Below are positions 23,579-33,000 of a stretch of DNA of 64,000 bases, piece after piece. The stretch's first letter is position 1; every line of letters starts with the position of its first letter. The notes beneath the pieces were generated by a model. The model was not told the DNA's origin. It searched no databases and saw only the letters and a program-made list of their open reading frames with translations. Position numbers and translations under genes: made by a program. This stretch comes from Draconibacterium halophilum (lineage in GTDB: Bacteria > Bacteroidota > Bacteroidia > Bacteroidales > Prolixibacteraceae): assembly GCF_010448835.1 (NCBI RefSeq), contig NZ_CP048409.1, forward strand, positions 1 through 64,000. The letters run 5' to 3'.

Positions 23579-25819
23579 ATGAAGATTAGAGCATTAATTT
23601 TGATTATTGGGACTTGGCTACTGGCAGGTTGTTCAGCCACATTCACCGACAGTCCTGATCAGACAGAACAAAGAATCAACAGTTTGTTGAACGAGATGAC
23701 ACTTGATGAAAAAATCGGACAGATGCAGCAGGCTAACGATGGTTTTTTCGGAGATGAAGAGGCGACAAAACAAGCCATTAGAGATGGAAAAGTTGGATCA
23801 TTTCTAAATATGATTGGCGCTGATAAAGTTGCCGAATTTCAACGTGTAGCACTTGAAGAAAGTAAACACGGAATTCCATTGCTTTTTGGACGTGATGTAA
23901 TTCACGGATATCGAACCATTTTCCCAATTCCACTGGGAATGGCTTCGTCGTGGGAACCTGAATTGGCTGAAAAAGCTATGCGCATTTCGGCCATTGAAGC
24001 CTCATCGATGGGTATTAACTGGACTTTTGCACCGATGATGGACGTTACCTGGGATCCGCGCTGGGGACGAATTGCTGAAAGTTGTGGCGAAGATCCGCTG
24101 CTGACTTCTGAATTTGCAGTGGCCATGGTAAAAGGTTTTCAGGGCGACTTAAGTGATCCAACGGCAGTAGCCGCATGCGCCAAACATTTTGTAGGTTACG
24201 GCATGTCAGAAGCCGGCCGCGATTACAATACCACGTACATTCCCGAAGCGCTGTTACGAAACGTTCATCTTCGTCCGTTTAAAGCTGCAGCCGACGCCGG
24301 AGTACTAACATTTATGTCGGCATTTAACGATTTAAACGGCGTGCCAACATCTGGAAACGAATTCACGCTGAAACAAATTTTACGCGACGAGTGGAACTAT
24401 AAAGGGATGGTAGTTAGCGACTGGGGATCGATTGAGGAAATGATCAACCACGGTTATGCGGCCGATAAAAAACATGCCGCCGAAATTGCAGCAAAAGCCG
24501 GTGTTGATATGGAAATGGCAACTACCTGTTACGCTGATAATTTAAAGACTTTAATTGAAGAAGGCGCGATTACCGAAGCAATGATTGACGAGTATGTTGG
24601 CAATATTCTGCGTGTAAAACTAAAAATGGGCTTGTTCGAGAAACCTTACAACAACCACGTTTCAACAGATACGATTTTGGCACCTTCACACCTCGAAGTA
24701 TCGCGCGAAGCGGCACGAAAGAGTATGGTTTTGCTGAAAAACAATAATAACACTTTGCCCATCTCAAAAAATATTCGCTCCCTGGCAGTAATTGGCCCAC
24801 TTGCCGATGCAGCCCGCGATCAGTTGGGAACATGGATCTTTGATGGACAAGGCGAAGACTCGACAACTCCAAAAGAAACTTTCGGAGAGATTCTTGGAAG
24901 TAAAATGAACTATGTTCCCGGATTGGAATACAGTCGCGATAAATCGACAAAAGGATTTTCAGCAGCCATTGCTGCAGCAAGAAATTCTGACGCTATTTTA
25001 TTCTTTGCCGGCGAAGAGTCAATTCTTTCGGGTGAAGCAAATGCACGCGGAATTATTGATTTGCCGGGTATTCAAACAGAACTGATTACAGAACTCAAAA
25101 AGACGGGGAAACCACTTATTTTGGTTGTGATGGCCGGAAGACCACTGGGAATTGGTGCCGAGATGGAAATGGCTGATGCGGTTCTTTATGCCTGGCATCC
25201 GGGAACAATGGCCGGACCGGCAGTGGCAGATTTAATCTTTGGCGACTTCTCGCCTTCAGGTAAATTACCCGTAACTTTTGTTAAAGGTGCCGGACAAATT
25301 CCATTCTATTACTACCGTAAAAACACAGGCCGCCCTGCAACCGAAGATGATGTTACCTATATCGATGATATTCCTCGCGATTCAAAACAACTTTCGCTCG
25401 GGTTTAAATCCATGCACATCGATTATGGAGTTACTCCTCTCCTGCCGTTTGGATATGGCTTGAGTTACACCGATTTTGAGTACGGCAATCTAAAACTGTC
25501 TTCTGATGAAATGTCAACAGATGGAACGATCACGGTTTCGGCCGACATTAAAAATATTGGGCATTACGAAGCCGAAGAAATTGTACAGCTATATATACGA
25601 GACCAAGTGGGAAGTATTACCCGACCTATTAAAGAATTAAAAGGTTTTGAAAAAATCAATCTAAAACCGGGAGATGTAAAAACAGTGAGCTTCGAGTTGA
25701 AAGCAGAAGATCTGCAATTTTTTAACGGCGACGATTTCGTAATTGAACCGGGAGATTTTGATGTTTGGGTCGGTCCGAATTCGGATGAAGGATTGCACCA
25801 TACTTTTAGTTTACAATAA
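23579..25819 (+). CDS. GH3 beta-glucosidase lipoprotein
   Basis: A 746-residue GH3 enzyme with a lipobox AGC (Cys18). The N-terminal TIM-barrel carries GRDVIHGY, DPRWGRIAES, KHFVGYG and the nucleophile Asp281 in MVVSDWGS. The alpha/beta sandwich includes LLKNNNNTLP and the GEESILSGE loop, where the acid/base Glu is expected, and a fibronectin-like domain ends the protein. It should cut oligoglucosides to glucose, probably in the periplasm. It follows the GH16 gene by 18 bp. The set SusC-SusD-SGBP-GH16-GH16-GH3 is the standard layout of laminarin loci in marine Bacteroidota. Confidence 0.95.
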   Translation: MKIRALILIIGTWLLAGCSATFTDSPDQTEQRINSLLNEMTLDEKIGQMQQANDGFFGDEEATKQAIRDGKVGSFLNMIGADKVAEFQRVALEESKHGIPLLFGRDVIHGYRTIFPIPLGMASSWEPELAEKAMRISAIEASSMGINWTFAPMMDVTWDPRWGRIAESCGEDPLLTSEFAVAMVKGFQGDLSDPTAVAACAKHFVGYGMSEAGRDYNTTYIPEALLRNVHLRPFKAAADAGVLTFMSAFNDLNGVPTSGNEFTLKQILRDEWNYKGMVVSDWGSIEEMINHGYAADKKHAAEIAAKAGVDMEMATTCYADNLKTLIEEGAITEAMIDEYVGNILRVKLKMGLFEKPYNNHVSTDTILAPSHLEVSREAARKSMVLLKNNNNTLPISKNIRSLAVIGPLADAARDQLGTWIFDGQGEDSTTPKETFGEILGSKMNYVPGLEYSRDKSTKGFSAAIAAARNSDAILFFAGEESILSGEANARGIIDLPGIQTELITELKKTGKPLILVVMAGRPLGIGAEMEMADAVLYAWHPGTMAGPAVADLIFGDFSPSGKLPVTFVKGAGQIPFYYYRKNTGRPATEDDVTYIDDIPRDSKQLSLGFKSMHIDYGVTPLLPFGYGLSYTDFEYGNLKLSSDEMSTDGTITVSADIKNIGHYEAEEIVQLYIRDQVGSITRPIKELKGFEKINLKPGDVKTVSFELKAEDLQFFNGDDFVIEPGDFDVWVGPNSDEGLHHTFSLQ

Positions 25820-25871
25820 GTTCATTTAACGCGAATAGCAGACCTGAGGAAACATCAGGCTGACATTCAGG

Positions 25872-25902
25872 AACAGGCATTTCCATTTGCGAAATGCCTG
25901 TT
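25872..25902. terminator. hairpin between convergent GH3 and DUF3365 genes
   Basis: AACAGGCATTTC (25872-25883) and GAAATGCCTGTT (25891-25902) are perfect 12-bp arms around a 7-nt loop. The T-tract on the plus strand is broken and there is none on the minus strand, but position and stem strength support termination. Confidence 0.6.
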
Positions 25903-25917
25903 GTCGTTTATAACTAT

Positions 25918-26475
25918 TTACATTTCACGTTCAAACTCAACCTTCCACAACCCCCTAAAATCATTTAAGTGGTAACCCGTTGCCAAATCAGCCGGATACA
26001 ACTCTTCAAGTTTTTCTTTGGTTGCGGCGTTTATATCTGTTGTATTCCCATGGCACTTTAAACAAGCCGGCATACCAATTCTTATTGGCTTATAATACAC
26101 CAGTTCGTTACCACTTTGTATTACAGTGTCAGCCAGCTGTTCTTCCGTAAAAAGTTTCCACATCTTTTTTTCCTGTTTTGTATCCAGGGCATTTTGCGGA
26201 TTACGGTTTTTAGCAGAAACTCTTGAAATATTACAATTAAATTCTTTGTTCAAACTGTCGACAATTGAACTGGCTTCCAGGTTACAAAACTCAACAGCAT
26301 ATTCTGGTCCGCCGGTTTGAATGGCTTGTCCAACGTTACTTAAAAGCACAGTTTGTACATTCGCAGTAATTTCCTTTCCGCTTTTTTGATACTTTTTATA
26401 CGTCTCAATATCCATCTTTGTGGAACAGGCAAAACAAAATAGCATCAGTAAAATTGGTAAGAATTTGTTTTTCAT
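25918..26475 (-). CDS. DUF3365 (Tll0287-like) haem-binding lipoprotein
   Basis: A 185-residue exported lipoprotein (lipobox FAC, Cys17) of the DUF3365/Tll0287-like family. It carries a single c-type haem motif C-L-K-C-H (Cys138, Cys141, His142) near the C-terminus, after PIRIGMPA. Blocks NVGQAIQTGGPEYAVEFCN and RVSAKNRNPQNALD are typical of the family. Such proteins bind haem c and are proposed redox or gas sensors; the exact role is unknown. It has no operon partner, so it is not clearly linked to either neighbouring system. Confidence 0.85.
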   Translation of the reverse strand: MKNKFLPILLMLFCFACSTKMDIETYKKYQKSGKEITANVQTVLLSNVGQAIQTGGPEYAVEFCNLEASSIVDSLNKEFNCNISRVSAKNRNPQNALDTKQEKKMWKLFTEEQLADTVIQSGNELVYYKPIRIGMPACLKCHGNTTDINAATKEKLEELYPADLATGYHLNDFRGLWKVEFEREM

Positions 26476-26704
26476 AGCTTACATTTATTAAGTTAATGGT
26501 TTAAAAAGTCTTTAATTCGTTAACTGCAAGTTCTACTTGATACCAATTTTAATTCCAAATGAACTTTACAAATTTTTAGAGATTTTGGATTTAGACAAGT
26601 TAATAAAATTTTGGCATAGCCTAAGTTCTGGCAAAATTTTTTAGCGAAGTATAAATTCAAAAGAATAATAATTTTAAGCTTATTTGGTGTTAATATTGGT
26701 ATTG

Positions 26705-26734
26705 TTTGTCAAATCACAAAATCAACTATATTTG
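26705..26734 (+). promoter_or_regulatory. promoter of the SAM-riboswitch operon
   Basis: TTTG (26705-26708), an 18-nt spacer and TATATTTG (26727-26734) match the Bacteroidota -33/-7 consensus. Transcription would start near 26741, about 25 nt before the riboswitch P1 stem. Confidence 0.65.
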
Positions 26735-26763
26735 CGGTATCAAATATTCTTTTGATTAAGAGT

Positions 26764-26881
26764 GTTTGCTTATACAGAAGAGTGGAGAGATCGGGCTCTG
26801 CGAAACTCTGGCAACCTTGTCAGCCAAATGGCGGATGAAAAGGTGCCAATACCCGGCCGGAAACGGAATTATAATTTAAAC
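26764..26881 (+). promoter_or_regulatory. SAM-I type (S-box) riboswitch
   Basis: The sequence follows the S-box core: CTTATACAGAAGAGTGGAGA, then CGGGC...GCGAAACTCTGGCAACC, a P3 hairpin GCCA-AA-TGGC (26823-26832), and GGTGCCAATACC, the conserved 3' core. A CCG-GAAA-CGG tetraloop fits P4. P1 can close through TTATA (26770-26774) and TATAA (26870-26874), extended by GTTT/AAAC. SAM binding should repress the operon below. No clear intrinsic terminator or anti-terminator lies in the 200 nt before the first start codon, so the expression platform is unresolved. A small reading frame over this element is a shadow. Confidence 0.88.
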
Positions 26882-27025
26882 ACTATCGATGAAGAAACTG
26901 CACTACAAATTATTTTTTACAAGCTATCTGCACGGGGCAAATATGTGTATGCGCCAGCGGTTTTAGCCGCATATAAAATAAGCAGAGTAAAAAATATCAG
27001 TAAAAACTTTTAAATGAAGATAGTT

Positions 27026-27074
27026 GCCGAGTTTGAAGCTACATGCTTCGGTCTTCCGGCTACGAACTTCCGAC
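27026..27074. repeat. degenerate 7-nt tandem repeat in the operon leader
   Basis: Seven in-phase 7-nt units, among them TTGAAGC, TTCGGTC, TACGAAC and TTCCGAC, end in a T6 run just 10 bp before the DUF39 ATG. Length and style equal the array at 851-899. Confidence 0.55.
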
Positions 27075-27084
27075 TTTTTTAAAT

Positions 27085-28248
27085 ATGTCGAAAACAAAAT
27101 CGTACGAAGAAATTAACCAAAAACTGAAGGCTGGAAAAGCAGTAGTTTTAACTGCCGAAGAAGTTGCTGAAATGGCGAAAGAAATGTCGCCCGAAGAAAT
27201 AGTTGAAAAAGTAGATGTAGTAACCACAGCAACCTTTGGCGCCATGTGCTCGTCGGGGGCAATTATAAATTTTGGGCACGCCGACCCGCCAATCCGAATG
27301 GAAAAGATTCGCCTGAACGGTGTTCCGTGTTATGAAGGACTTGCCGCAGTAGATTCATACATTGGTGCTACTGCCTGTGATCCTGACAATCCGGAATACG
27401 GCGGAGCACACGTTATTCAGGATCTGCTGGAAGGAAAAGATGTGGTTTTGGAAGCCTGGGGAAAAGGCACCGATTGTTATCCGCGGAAGCACATAAAAAC
27501 CAAAATCAATATTAACACCATAAACGAGTTTACGCTTTTTAATCCGCGAAATGCGTATCAGAATTATAATGTTGCTGTGAATACCACTTCCACTATAAAA
27601 TATACGTACATGGGCAGTTTGCTTCCTAATTTGCGTAATGCCACCTACTCCACTTCGGGCGAATTAAGTCCGCTGTTGAACGATCCTGAGTTTAAAACAA
27701 TCGGGCTGGGTACACGCATATTTTTAGGAGGTACACAAGGATTTGTGGTTTGGCCGGGAACACAGTTTCATACAACAAAACCCAAAAACGAGCTGGGAAT
27801 TCCGGTTACCAATGCAGCTACTATAGCTGTTATGGGAAACCTGAAAGAAATGTCGGCCGATTATATTCAGGCTGCATCGTACGAAAAATATGGTGTGAGT
27901 ATGTTTGTGGGAATTGGAATTCCTATCCCGGTATTGAATGCTGATATTGCCAAACGCGTTTCGATTAACAACAGCCAGATTGAAACTTCGGTGCTTGATT
28001 ACGGAACGGTTGGAACACCCAAGTTGGGTCAGGTTACTTACGAAGAATTACAGTCGGGAACGATAAAAGTAAAAGGCAAAAAGATTCGAACAGCGCCGGT
28101 AGCAAGCTTAAAGAAAGCTCGCAAAATTGCCGATGAACTAAAAGAGTGGTTAAAAAACGGTAATTTCGAAGTAACCAAACCCGTGCAAATGTTCCCTTCA
28201 AATACATCGTTAAACGGACTAAAAGAAACGGAGGTTGACAATGATTAA
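27085..28248 (+). CDS. DUF39 (COG1900) homocysteine biosynthesis protein
   Basis: A 387-residue cytoplasmic DUF39 protein. The family, with its ferredoxin partner, was shown genetically in methanogens to support homocysteine formation from aspartate semialdehyde and sulfide, bypassing O-acyl-homoserine. Conserved cysteines here are Cys55 (AMCSSGA), Cys82 (PCYEG), Cys98 (TACDPD) and Cys131 (TDCYPR); Cys55 and Cys131 are good persulfide candidates by position. Other family blocks are FGHADPPIRM, GAHVIQDLLEG, GTRIFLGGTQG and the start TATFGAM. ATG 27085 follows a T-rich leader; the longer frame from 27043 runs through a repeat. It is the first gene under the SAM riboswitch. The individual reaction step is not proven. 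Confidence 0.92.
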   Translation: MSKTKSYEEINQKLKAGKAVVLTAEEVAEMAKEMSPEEIVEKVDVVTTATFGAMCSSGAIINFGHADPPIRMEKIRLNGVPCYEGLAAVDSYIGATACDPDNPEYGGAHVIQDLLEGKDVVLEAWGKGTDCYPRKHIKTKININTINEFTLFNPRNAYQNYNVAVNTTSTIKYTYMGSLLPNLRNATYSTSGELSPLLNDPEFKTIGLGTRIFLGGTQGFVVWPGTQFHTTKPKNELGIPVTNAATIAVMGNLKEMSADYIQAASYEKYGVSMFVGIGIPIPVLNADIAKRVSINNSQIETSVLDYGTVGTPKLGQVTYEELQSGTIKVKGKKIRTAPVASLKKARKIADELKEWLKNGNFEVTKPVQMFPSNTSLNGLKETEVDND

Positions 28249-28651
28249 AAAAAGATACATACTGAATTTCCCTCCGCAAAGCGGCGACAAAGCGTTTACC
28301 TATCACCTGGTGAAAGAATACGATATCCGGATAAATATTCTGAAAGCAGAAGTCTATCCGGGAAAACGCGGTAGTCTTTTACTTGAACTGCAAGGCAAAA
28401 AAGAAAACATTGAAAAAGGCGTTGAATACATTAAAAGCCACAAAATTACCTGCGAATCACTCGACAAACGCATTCGCTGGAAAGAAGAAAAATGTATCGA
28501 CTGCGGAAACTGCACCGCCGTATGTTTTGCCGGAGCCTTGAATATGAACAAGGAATCGTGGGAACTGGAATTTGACAAAAGCAAGTGTGTGGTTTGCGAA
28601 TTGTGTATTCCGGCTTGCCCGCTAAATTTGTTTGAAATTGATTTTAGATGA
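28241..28651 (+). CDS. NIL-domain 2x[4Fe-4S] ferredoxin, homocysteine biosynthesis partner
   Basis: A 136-residue fusion: an N-terminal NIL domain (about 1-75; ligand-binding ACT-like fold also seen on MetN transporters) and two [4Fe-4S] clusters, CIDCGNCTAVC and CVVCELCIPACP. The same architecture partners DUF39 in methanogens, where it should supply electrons for sulfur reduction or thiol formation. Its ATG lies 8 bp inside the end of DUF39, so the two are translationally coupled. The NIL domain might bind methionine or SAM as an allosteric signal; that is inference. Oxygen-sensitive clusters suggest an anaerobic or microaerobic life. Confidence 0.92.
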   Translation: MIKKRYILNFPPQSGDKAFTYHLVKEYDIRINILKAEVYPGKRGSLLLELQGKKENIEKGVEYIKSHKITCESLDKRIRWKEEKCIDCGNCTAVCFAGALNMNKESWELEFDKSKCVVCELCIPACPLNLFEIDFR

Positions 28652-28665
28652 GTTTACTCGTAAAC

Positions 28666-28727
28666 CGTCATTCCGAACTTGATTCGGAATCTCATCGTAA
28701 AAATGCTGAATCAAGTTTAGCATGACG
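28666..28727. repeat. REP-like double-hairpin intergenic repeat
   Basis: Outer arms beginning CGTCAT (28666) and ending ATGACG (28727) enclose two inner hairpins, ATTCCGAA-CTTGA-TTCGGAAT and ATGCTGAA-TCAAG-TTTAGCAT (one G.T pair). The pattern is that of a REP/BIME or MITE-like element sitting between two operon genes. Confidence 0.6.
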
Positions 28728-28740
28728 TAATTAGAAAAAT

Positions 28741-29493
28741 ATGAAACTTTTTGAAGAACGTACATACCGCAGCCAGTTTAACAACGAACGTTTTACAGGT
28801 TTTGAAGTAAAACATCAGGAAACTGATCTCTGGATTGGAGTTGATCCGGCTTCATACAAAGAAGAGATGAAGGAAGTGGCTTTGGCAAAAATGAAAACGC
28901 TGCGCCAAATTTTCGATGATTATATCGAAAAAGAACCGTTTTTCAGGAAAAGCCTGAAACCATTTCAGCCGTCTGATTTTGCTCCGGAAGAAGCAAAAGC
29001 AATGGCGCTGGCTGCCGAAAAAGCGGGAATTGGCCCGATGTCGGCAGTGGCAGGTTTGTTTGCCCGCGAAATTGGAGAAGAAATTTGTAAAAACTTTTCG
29101 GTGAAGGAACTGTTAGTTGAAAACGGCGGCGACATCTTTGTGCTTTTACAGGATGAATTGATTTTATCGGTTTTTGCAGGCGAATCCATTCTATCCGAGC
29201 GTATCGGGCTGGTAATTCCAGCAGGGAGTAGTACCTTTGGTATTTGTACTTCGGCCGGAACCGTTGGCCCATCGCTGAGTTATGGAAAAGCGGATGCAGT
29301 TGTGGTGGTTTGTGAAGACATTCTTATGGCAGATGCGTTGGCGACAGCCCTGGGAAATAAGGTGAAAACACCTGACCATGTTGAGAAAGTGATTAAACAG
29401 GCAGAAAATTTTAACGAGATACAATCGTTGCTCATTATTTGCGAAGACAAGATCGGAATTAAGGGAGACAACGAAATTCGAATATTGAAGTAA
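28741..29493 (+). CDS. UPF0280 (COG2122, ApbE-related) protein
   Basis: A 250-residue protein of UPF0280/COG2122. The fold is related to ApbE flavin transferases; the ENGGDIFV block and TSAGTVGPSLSYGKADAVVVV stretch are seen, as is the AVAGLFAREIGEE helix. There is no signal peptide. COG2122 members co-occur with DUF39 and the NIL ferredoxin and were reported in methanogens to stimulate sulfide-dependent homocysteine formation. Its place third in this riboswitch-led operon supports that link in a bacterium. The chemical role (sulfur relay, flavin modification or chaperone) is unknown. A REP-like repeat separates it from the ferredoxin gene by 89 bp, so transcription probably continues through. 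Confidence 0.88.
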   Translation: MKLFEERTYRSQFNNERFTGFEVKHQETDLWIGVDPASYKEEMKEVALAKMKTLRQIFDDYIEKEPFFRKSLKPFQPSDFAPEEAKAMALAAEKAGIGPMSAVAGLFAREIGEEICKNFSVKELLVENGGDIFVLLQDELILSVFAGESILSERIGLVIPAGSSTFGICTSAGTVGPSLSYGKADAVVVVCEDILMADALATALGNKVKTPDHVEKVIKQAENFNEIQSLLIICEDKIGIKGDNEIRILK

Positions 29494-29538
29494 ATGAAAC
29501 AAACGATAAATTAAATAAGATGCTTGACCTACTTATTC

Positions 29539-29999
29539 AGTTCCCCCTTTGAAGGGGCCAGGGGGATGAACTTATTAATTTTAAAACCATGTCCGAAGAT
29601 TTTTCAAATAATAATTACAATAAAAATCTAAAAGAATATGCCAGAAAACTTAGAAGTAATTCAACACTGGCAGAAGTCATTTTATGGGACGAAGTTTTAA
29701 AACAAAAACAACTAAAAGGATATGCGTTTTTAAGGCAAAGACCAATAGGAAATTATATTGTAGATTTTTTCTGTAAAGAGTTGAAAATGATTATAGAACT
29801 GGACGGAACAATTCATCGGTTTCAGAAAAGTAAGGATAAAAAGAGAGAAGAGGATTTACAAGCAATGGGATATAATATTATACGGTTTCATAATGAGGAA
29901 ATTCTAAAAAATATTCGCAATGTGAAGATATCTTTGGAACTTTACATAGAGGATATAAAAGCGTAAAATCACCCCTTAATCCCCTCAAGGGGAGATCAG
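29539..29999. mobile_element. possible DUF559 element with GC-rich inverted ends
   Basis: The DUF559 gene is framed by GC-rich hairpin sequences: on the left AGTTCCCCCTTTGAAGGGG then CCAGGGGGATGAA (29539-29570), on the right CACCCCTTAATCCCC then TCAAGGGGAGATCAG (29970-29999). Reverse-complemented, the right end aligns with the left (CCCCTT-GA-GGGG-AGGGG-TGA). This gives imperfect inverted ends of about 30 bp around a 461-bp unit set into an operon. No target duplication was identified, so mobility is only suggested. Confidence 0.4.
29589..29966 (+). CDS. DUF559 Vsr-like endonuclease-domain protein
   Basis: A 125-residue DUF559 protein, related to very-short-patch repair (Vsr) and other PD-(D/E)XK nucleases. 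Recognisable blocks are LRSNSTLAEVILWDEVLKQKQL, FLRQRPIGNYIVDFFC and the active-site-like MIIELDGTIH, then DLQAMGYNIIRFHNEEI. The Asp and Glu-x-Asp pattern suits a metal-dependent nuclease. Base composition is more AT-rich than the flanking genes. It interrupts the methionine operon between UPF0280 and metH, and is bracketed by inverted GC-rich repeats. Its cellular role is unknown; a DNA-repair or selfish-element function are both open. Confidence 0.85.
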   Translation: MSEDFSNNNYNKNLKEYARKLRSNSTLAEVILWDEVLKQKQLKGYAFLRQRPIGNYIVDFFCKELKMIIELDGTIHRFQKSKDKKREEDLQAMGYNIIRFHNEEILKNIRNVKISLELYIEDIKA

Positions 30000-30035
30000 A
30001 AGAAACAAAGGTTGGTAATAAGAAAAAGAAACAGA

Positions 30036-33000
30036 ATGAACGAAAAGAAAAATATACGGGAAGAACTCAAGAACAGAGTATTGGTATTGGATGGAGCAAT
30101 GGGTTCTCTGATTCAGGAATATAAACTTGACGAGGCAGATTACAGGGGCGAACTTTTAAAGGATCATCCCAGCGATCAGAAAGGGAACAACGATATGTTG
30201 TCGCTAACCCGCCCTGATGTAATATCAGAAATACATGAAGCTTATTTGGAAGCCGGTGCCGATATCATTTGTACCAACACCTTTAACGCAACCAGCATTT
30301 CGCAGGCCGATTATAACACAGAAGGCTATGTTTATAAAATGAATAAGGCTTCGGCAGAAATCGCACGAAAACTGGCTGATAAATACACAGAAGATAACCC
30401 GGATAAACCACGATACGTGGCCGGATCGATTGGTCCTACCAACAAAACATTGTCGCTCTCCCCCGATGTAAACGATCCCGGATATCGTGCTATTAGCTTC
30501 GACGAGGTGAAAATAGCTTATCGCGAAGAGGTGGAAGCATTAATTGATGGTGGTATTGATCTGATACTCATCGAAACGATTTTCGATACATTAAACAGCA
30601 AAGCAGCCATTTTTGCCATTGAAGAAGTTCTTGATGAAAAAGGAATAAGCATTCCGCTGATGGTTTCGGGAACAATAACCGATGCCAGCGGCCGCACACT
30701 TTCCGGACAAACATTGGAAGCTTTTCTAAACTCCGTTTCACATATCGATTTGTTGAGTATCGGACTGAACTGTTCGTTGGGAGCAACCGATCTTCAGCCA
30801 TACATTAAAGAGCTGGCGGGTAAAGCACCGTTTCACATTAGTGCACACCCCAATGCCGGATTACCCAACCAGTTTGGGGAGTACGACGAAACGCCCGAAA
30901 TTATGGCCGGACACATTAAACAGTACCTCGACAATAACTATGTAAATATTATTGGTGGTTGTTGCGGTACTACACCTGCCCATATTAAAGCTTTTGCTGA
31001 TATGGCAGCCAAAGCCAATCCGCATCACCTTGCCCAACCTAGCAGCTATACTAAACTCAGTGGGATGGAGCCGGTTACCATTACCGAGAACACCAATTTT
31101 CTAAATATTGGCGAACGTTGTAACGTGGCCGGATCACGCAAATTTGCACGTCTCATCAGCGAAGAAAAATACGAGGAAGCGCTGACCATCGCACGTCACC
31201 AGGTTGAAAACGGTGCACAGGTAATCGATGTAAACATGGACGATGCCATGCTCGATGCCGAAAAGGAAATGACTACTTTCCTGAACCTGATTATGGCAGA
31301 ACCCGACATTGCCAAGCTGCCTATCATGATCGACTCATCAAAGTGGTACGTGATTGAGGCCGGGTTAAAATGTCTGCAGGGAAAAGCCATTGTAAACTCC
31401 ATCAGCTTAAAAGAGGGCGAAGAAGTTTTTATCGAGCAGGCACAAAAAATTAAACGTTACGGTGCGGCCGTAGTCGTGATGGCTTTTGATGAAAAGGGCC
31501 AGGCCGACAACACCGAACGCCGCAAAGAAATATGCAGCCGGGCCTATAAAATTCTTACCGAAAAAGTTGGATTGCCTGCACAAGATATTATTTTCGATCC
31601 GAATGTGCTGACGATCGGTACCGGAATTGAAGAGCATAACAATTACGCCGTTTCGTTCATCGAATCGGTAAAATGGATAAAAGAGAATCTGCCCCTGGCA
31701 AAAGTTAGCGCCGGTGTAAGTAATGTCTCGTTTGCTTTCCGCGGAAACAATGTGGTGCGCGAAGCTATGCATTCGGTGTTCTTGTTTCACGCCATTAGAG
31801 CCGGTCTGGATATGGGAATTGTAAACCCGGGAATGTTGCAGATTTACGATGAAATTCCAAAAGACTTTCTTGAAAGAATAGAAGACCTGGTATTAAACCG
31901 CCGACCGGATGCCACAGAAAGGCTGCTTGAGTTTGCTGAAAATCTGCAGTCGACTTCGAAGAAAGAAGTAAAAAAAGATGAATGGCGCGAACTGCCTCTT
32001 GAGAAACGAATTGCACACGCTTTGGTTAAAGGATTTCCTGAATTTGTTGACGAAGACATGGCCGAAGCTATTAAAAAATATTCGCCGGCACTAAATATCA
32101 TTGAAGGTCCGTTGATGGACGGAATGAATGTGGTTGGCGAGTTATTTGGATCAGGAAAAATGTTCCTGCCACAGGTGATCAAATCGGCGCGGGTAATGAA
32201 AAAAGCGGTGGCTTATTTGCTGCCATATATTGAAGCTGACAAGGCCAAATTTAAAAACAGCACTGCGCAGAAAAAGGTATTGATGGCCACCGTAAAAGGC
32301 GACGTGCATGACATTGGTAAAAACATTGTTGGCGTGGTACTGGCTTGTAACAACTTCGAAATTATCGATTTGGGTGTTATGGTTCCAACCGAAAAAATTC
32401 TCGAAGAAGCCATTAAAAACGAGGTGGATGTAATCGGGCTGAGCGGACTTATTACTCCTTCGCTGGAAATCATGGTCGATGTTGCCAAAGAAATGGAACG
32501 CCGCAAGATGAATATCCCGGTGATGATTGGCGGTGCAACCACTTCAAAAATTCATACCGCTGTTAAAATTGCGCCTGAATATTCGGCTCCTGTAGTTCAT
32601 GTAAAAGATGCCTCGTTGGCCGTAAATGTTGTTTCGAATCTGGTATCTAAGAACGAGACGTTCATTAAAAATCTTGATGCTGAGTACGCCCAGATTCGGG
32701 AATTCCAGGGAAAACGGAAATCGAAAGAATACCTTAGCCTTGCTGAAGCGCGTAAAAATAAATTCCCAATCGACTGGAACAACACACCAATCTACAAACC
32801 AAATTTTACGGGTGTAAAACATTTGATCGACTTCCCGCTTGAAGAACTCCGGAAGTATATCGATTGGACATTTTTCTTCATCACCTGGGGATTAAAAGGG
32901 CATTACCCGCAAATTCTGGCCGATGAGAAACAGGGTGAAGAAGCCAAAAATCTATTTAAAGAAGGGAATGAATTCCTGGATGAAATTATAAAGAAAAAAA

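Noticed and set aside
26762..27013. 83-codon plus-strand ORF upstream of DUF39
   Set aside because: It lies wholly over the SAM riboswitch and leader, its residues follow RNA stems, and its composition is unlike a protein.
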